Below, piece by piece: positions 62,915-64,000 of a stretch of 64,000 nt of DNA. The stretch lies in the NCBI RefSeq assembly GCF_024022995.1, contig NZ_CP099582.1, forward strand, positions 186,001 through 250,000, read 5' to 3'. The position numbers and the translations under genes were made by a program. The notes beneath the pieces were generated by a model. The model was not told the origin of the DNA, made no database searches, and saw nothing but the letters and a program-made list of their open reading frames with translations. Position 1 is the first letter of the stretch, and every line of letters begins with the position of its first letter. The stretch comes from Thermococcus aggregans. GTDB taxonomy: Archaea > Methanobacteriota_B > Thermococci > Thermococcales > Thermococcaceae.

Positions 62915-62924
62915 CTTATATAAG
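62915..62924 (+). promoter_or_regulatory. TATA box for the DUF998 gene (leaderless)
   Basis: CTTATATAAG is centred about 26 bp before the ATG at 62946, so transcription should begin at or next to the start codon. Confidence 0.65.
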
Positions 62925-62945
62925 TTGAGCGACAAACTAAAAACC

Positions 62946-63500
62946 ATGAAGGGGATAAATAAAACGCCCTGCCGGTCTTTGGCGTATCTCTCAATAGCTG
63001 TACCGTTAATCTCAATCGCCATAGCAATACTTCTCTCAGATTGGTTCAGCATCACAAACAACGCCCTAAGCGACCTTGGGCATGCCACAAAAAGCCCAGT
63101 TGCACCGATATTTAACTTTGGCTTGAGCCTTGGAGGAGCCCTTATTGTATATCTCTCAGCCTTGTGCATGTATAGGGCAAACAAAGCTTTTTCCGTGGTG
63201 GGATTCCTAGTTGGATTTACCCTAATTCTGGTAGCAGTCTTTGATGAAGTTTACGGGAGACTTCATTTTGCAGTTTCCGTGGCGTTCTTCCTGTCTCTTG
63301 CAGTGTTCCTAATTGCCTATGGAATATGTTTCAAAAGCTACCTCCCACTTCCCGCCTTGGGGATTGCAGTGGTTGTGTGGGTTCTTCATTTCACCTACGA
63401 TGTCCCGAAGGGGGCAGCAATTCCAGAACTCATTTCAATATTTGCAACGATCCCGTTTTACCTCGATGCAGTAAGGAGATTTCAAGGTAAAGAAGGATGA
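62946..63500 (+). CDS. DUF998 family membrane protein
   Basis: A 184-residue protein with about six hydrophobic helices. It begins MKGINKTPCRSLAYLSIAVP and contains DWFSITNNALSDLGHATKSP, the loop that marks DUF998. Function unknown. The TATA spacing favours the ATG at 62946 over the TTG at 62925, and there is no ribosome-binding site. Confidence 0.83.
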   Translation: MKGINKTPCRSLAYLSIAVPLISIAIAILLSDWFSITNNALSDLGHATKSPVAPIFNFGLSLGGALIVYLSALCMYRANKAFSVVGFLVGFTLILVAVFDEVYGRLHFAVSVAFFLSLAVFLIAYGICFKSYLPLPALGIAVVVWVLHFTYDVPKGAAIPELISIFATIPFYLDAVRRFQGKEG

Positions 63501-63548
63501 GAAATGCTTTCTTCTCTTTTCCAATTTTAGTTGTTGGACAAGGTGTAA

Positions 63549-64000
63549 CTAAGGTTGAGCTTTGCAAAGCTTTGTAACATCCCTGCAGTCAAGAACTTCG
63601 GCATTTTCTGGAGCTCTCGGCAATACTTTCTTGTCCGGAACTATAAGGAGCTTTTTCTTGGCATTAAGATCTTCAAATTTCTCTTCAGCCTTTCTGATGT
63701 CCCTCTCTTTAATCCTCCCTTTCCATTTAACTTCCGCAACTAGGTACAGTTTTTTATTTCTTAGTAATGCCACATCTACTTCTAAATCAGGCATCTCAAT
63801 CCTGACGGGCTGGAGAGAGTAGTGTTTTGCCAGCAATCTTTCAAAGAATCTCTCAACGTAATGCGGCATTCTCTCCCTAAGGATTCTTTCCACAACTTCG
63901 TCTGGAACCTCGGTTTCAAAGAAACCATATTTGGCATTCAAATAATATGCGAAATCCACCACAGGGGACAAATGTCTGTACTTGAATATCTTCTTCCTCT
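63549..64000 (-). CDS. Archaeal ATPase with DUF234 nuclease-like C-terminus (partial)
   Basis: Only the C-terminal 149 residues or so are in the window; the frame stays open to the right edge. KYRHLSPVVDFAYYLNAKYG then LEVDVALLRNKKLYLVAEVK resembles the DUF234 domain of archaeal DEXX-box/Mja-type ATPases, a PD-(D/E)xK-like fold (Asp in EVDVALL, Glu-Val-Lys in AEVKWKG). The ATP-binding half would lie beyond the window. Its role is unknown; such genes are common mobile-element-linked or defence-type accessories. Confidence 0.75.
   Translation of the reverse strand, partial: RKKIFKYRHLSPVVDFAYYLNAKYGFFETEVPDEVVERILRERMPHYVERFFERLLAKHYSLQPVRIEMPDLEVDVALLRNKKLYLVAEVKWKGRIKERDIRKAEEKFEDLNAKKKLLIVPDKKVLPRAPENAEVLDCRDVTKLCKAQP

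Noticed and set aside
62888-63184. Minus-strand frame over the DUF998 gene
   Set aside because: It lacks promoter and ribosome-binding site, and the plus-strand protein has a clear membrane-family pattern with a well-placed TATA box.
1-64000. rRNA, tRNA, CRISPR arrays, inteins
   Set aside because: No tRNA-like cloverleaf, rRNA segment or regularly spaced repeat was recognised, and the enzymes most prone to inteins here (PPS) are uninterrupted. C/D box small RNAs were looked for in the main gaps without a convincing C and D box pair; a covariance-model search would be decisive.

Overview
The window is chromosomal DNA from a hyperthermophilic archaeon of the order Thermococcales, most likely a Thermococcus. 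The evidence is the archaeal spc/S10/alpha-type ribosomal superoperon (L32e, L19e, S4e, L34e, L14e, Rpp29, aIF1), a sulfhydrogenase I operon, a formate hydrogenlyase with Mrp-type antiporter genes, a pyrolysin-class protease, an NSR/CoA-disulfide-reductase flavoprotein, TATA boxes preceded by CGAAA-type BREs, and Shine-Dalgarno sites of the GAGGTGA type. A Thermococcus litoralis-like organism would fit, because formate hydrogenlyase and an L-aminoacylase are both known from that species. The species call is inference.

Region 1 (1-17.5 kb, minus strand) is one long translation and secretion superoperon. It begins at an SPOUT RNA methyltransferase and runs L3-L4-L23-L2-S19-L22-S3-L29-aIF1-Rpp29-S17-L14-L24-S4e-L5-S14-S8-L6-L32e-L19e-L18-S5-L30-L15-SecY-Adk-EMC3-like-L34e-Cmk-L14e-Cbf5. 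Cbf5 is cut by the window edge. Genes are separated by a few bases, and many starts were moved a few codons downstream of the longest reading frame because a GAGGTGA site overlapping the previous stop codon fixes the ATG.

Region 2 (17.5-22.1 kb, minus strand) is the cytosolic NADP-linked sulfhydrogenase hydBGDA plus its maturation endopeptidase. Divergent from it (22.35-37.8 kb, plus strand) is a 19-gene, tightly overlapping and GC-richer block. It holds formate dehydrogenase (catalytic and 4Fe-4S subunits), a membrane [NiFe]-hydrogenase module (two antiporter-like subunits, NuoH-, NuoCD-, NuoI- and NuoB-like proteins), an Mrp Na+/H+ antiporter module (F, G, MbhD-like, fused MbhE/MrpB, C, E, D), a small unknown protein, a GltD-like flavoprotein and a second polyferredoxin. 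The first 17 genes look like the Fdh2-Mfh2-Mnh2 system that couples formate oxidation to H2 plus ion pumping. The last two, with the neighbouring hyd operon, look like the soluble formate/NADPH/H2 module usually found at a separate locus. The shared 0.24-kb divergent promoter holds a near-symmetric SurR-like site and other repeats.

Region 3 (37.8-53.0 kb) returns to AT-rich DNA: MFS transporters, a Rio2 kinase, a frameshifted helical protein, a radical SAM enzyme, a plant-type asparaginase, an AbrB-PhoU regulator, two tandem MATE exporters sharing a promoter motif, phosphoenolpyruvate synthase, and a three-gene operon with two O-antigen-polymerase-like membrane proteins.

Region 4 (53.0-64 kb, mostly plus strand) has an M20 aminoacylase/carboxypeptidase with a duplicated ribosome-binding site, a 1419-residue pyrolysin-like protease, DUF424, an NMD3-like protein, DUF1464, an NSR-type flavoprotein with a SurR-like site under its promoter, a DUF998 membrane protein, and an edge-truncated DUF234-type ATPase. 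No rRNA, tRNA, CRISPR array or transposase was seen.
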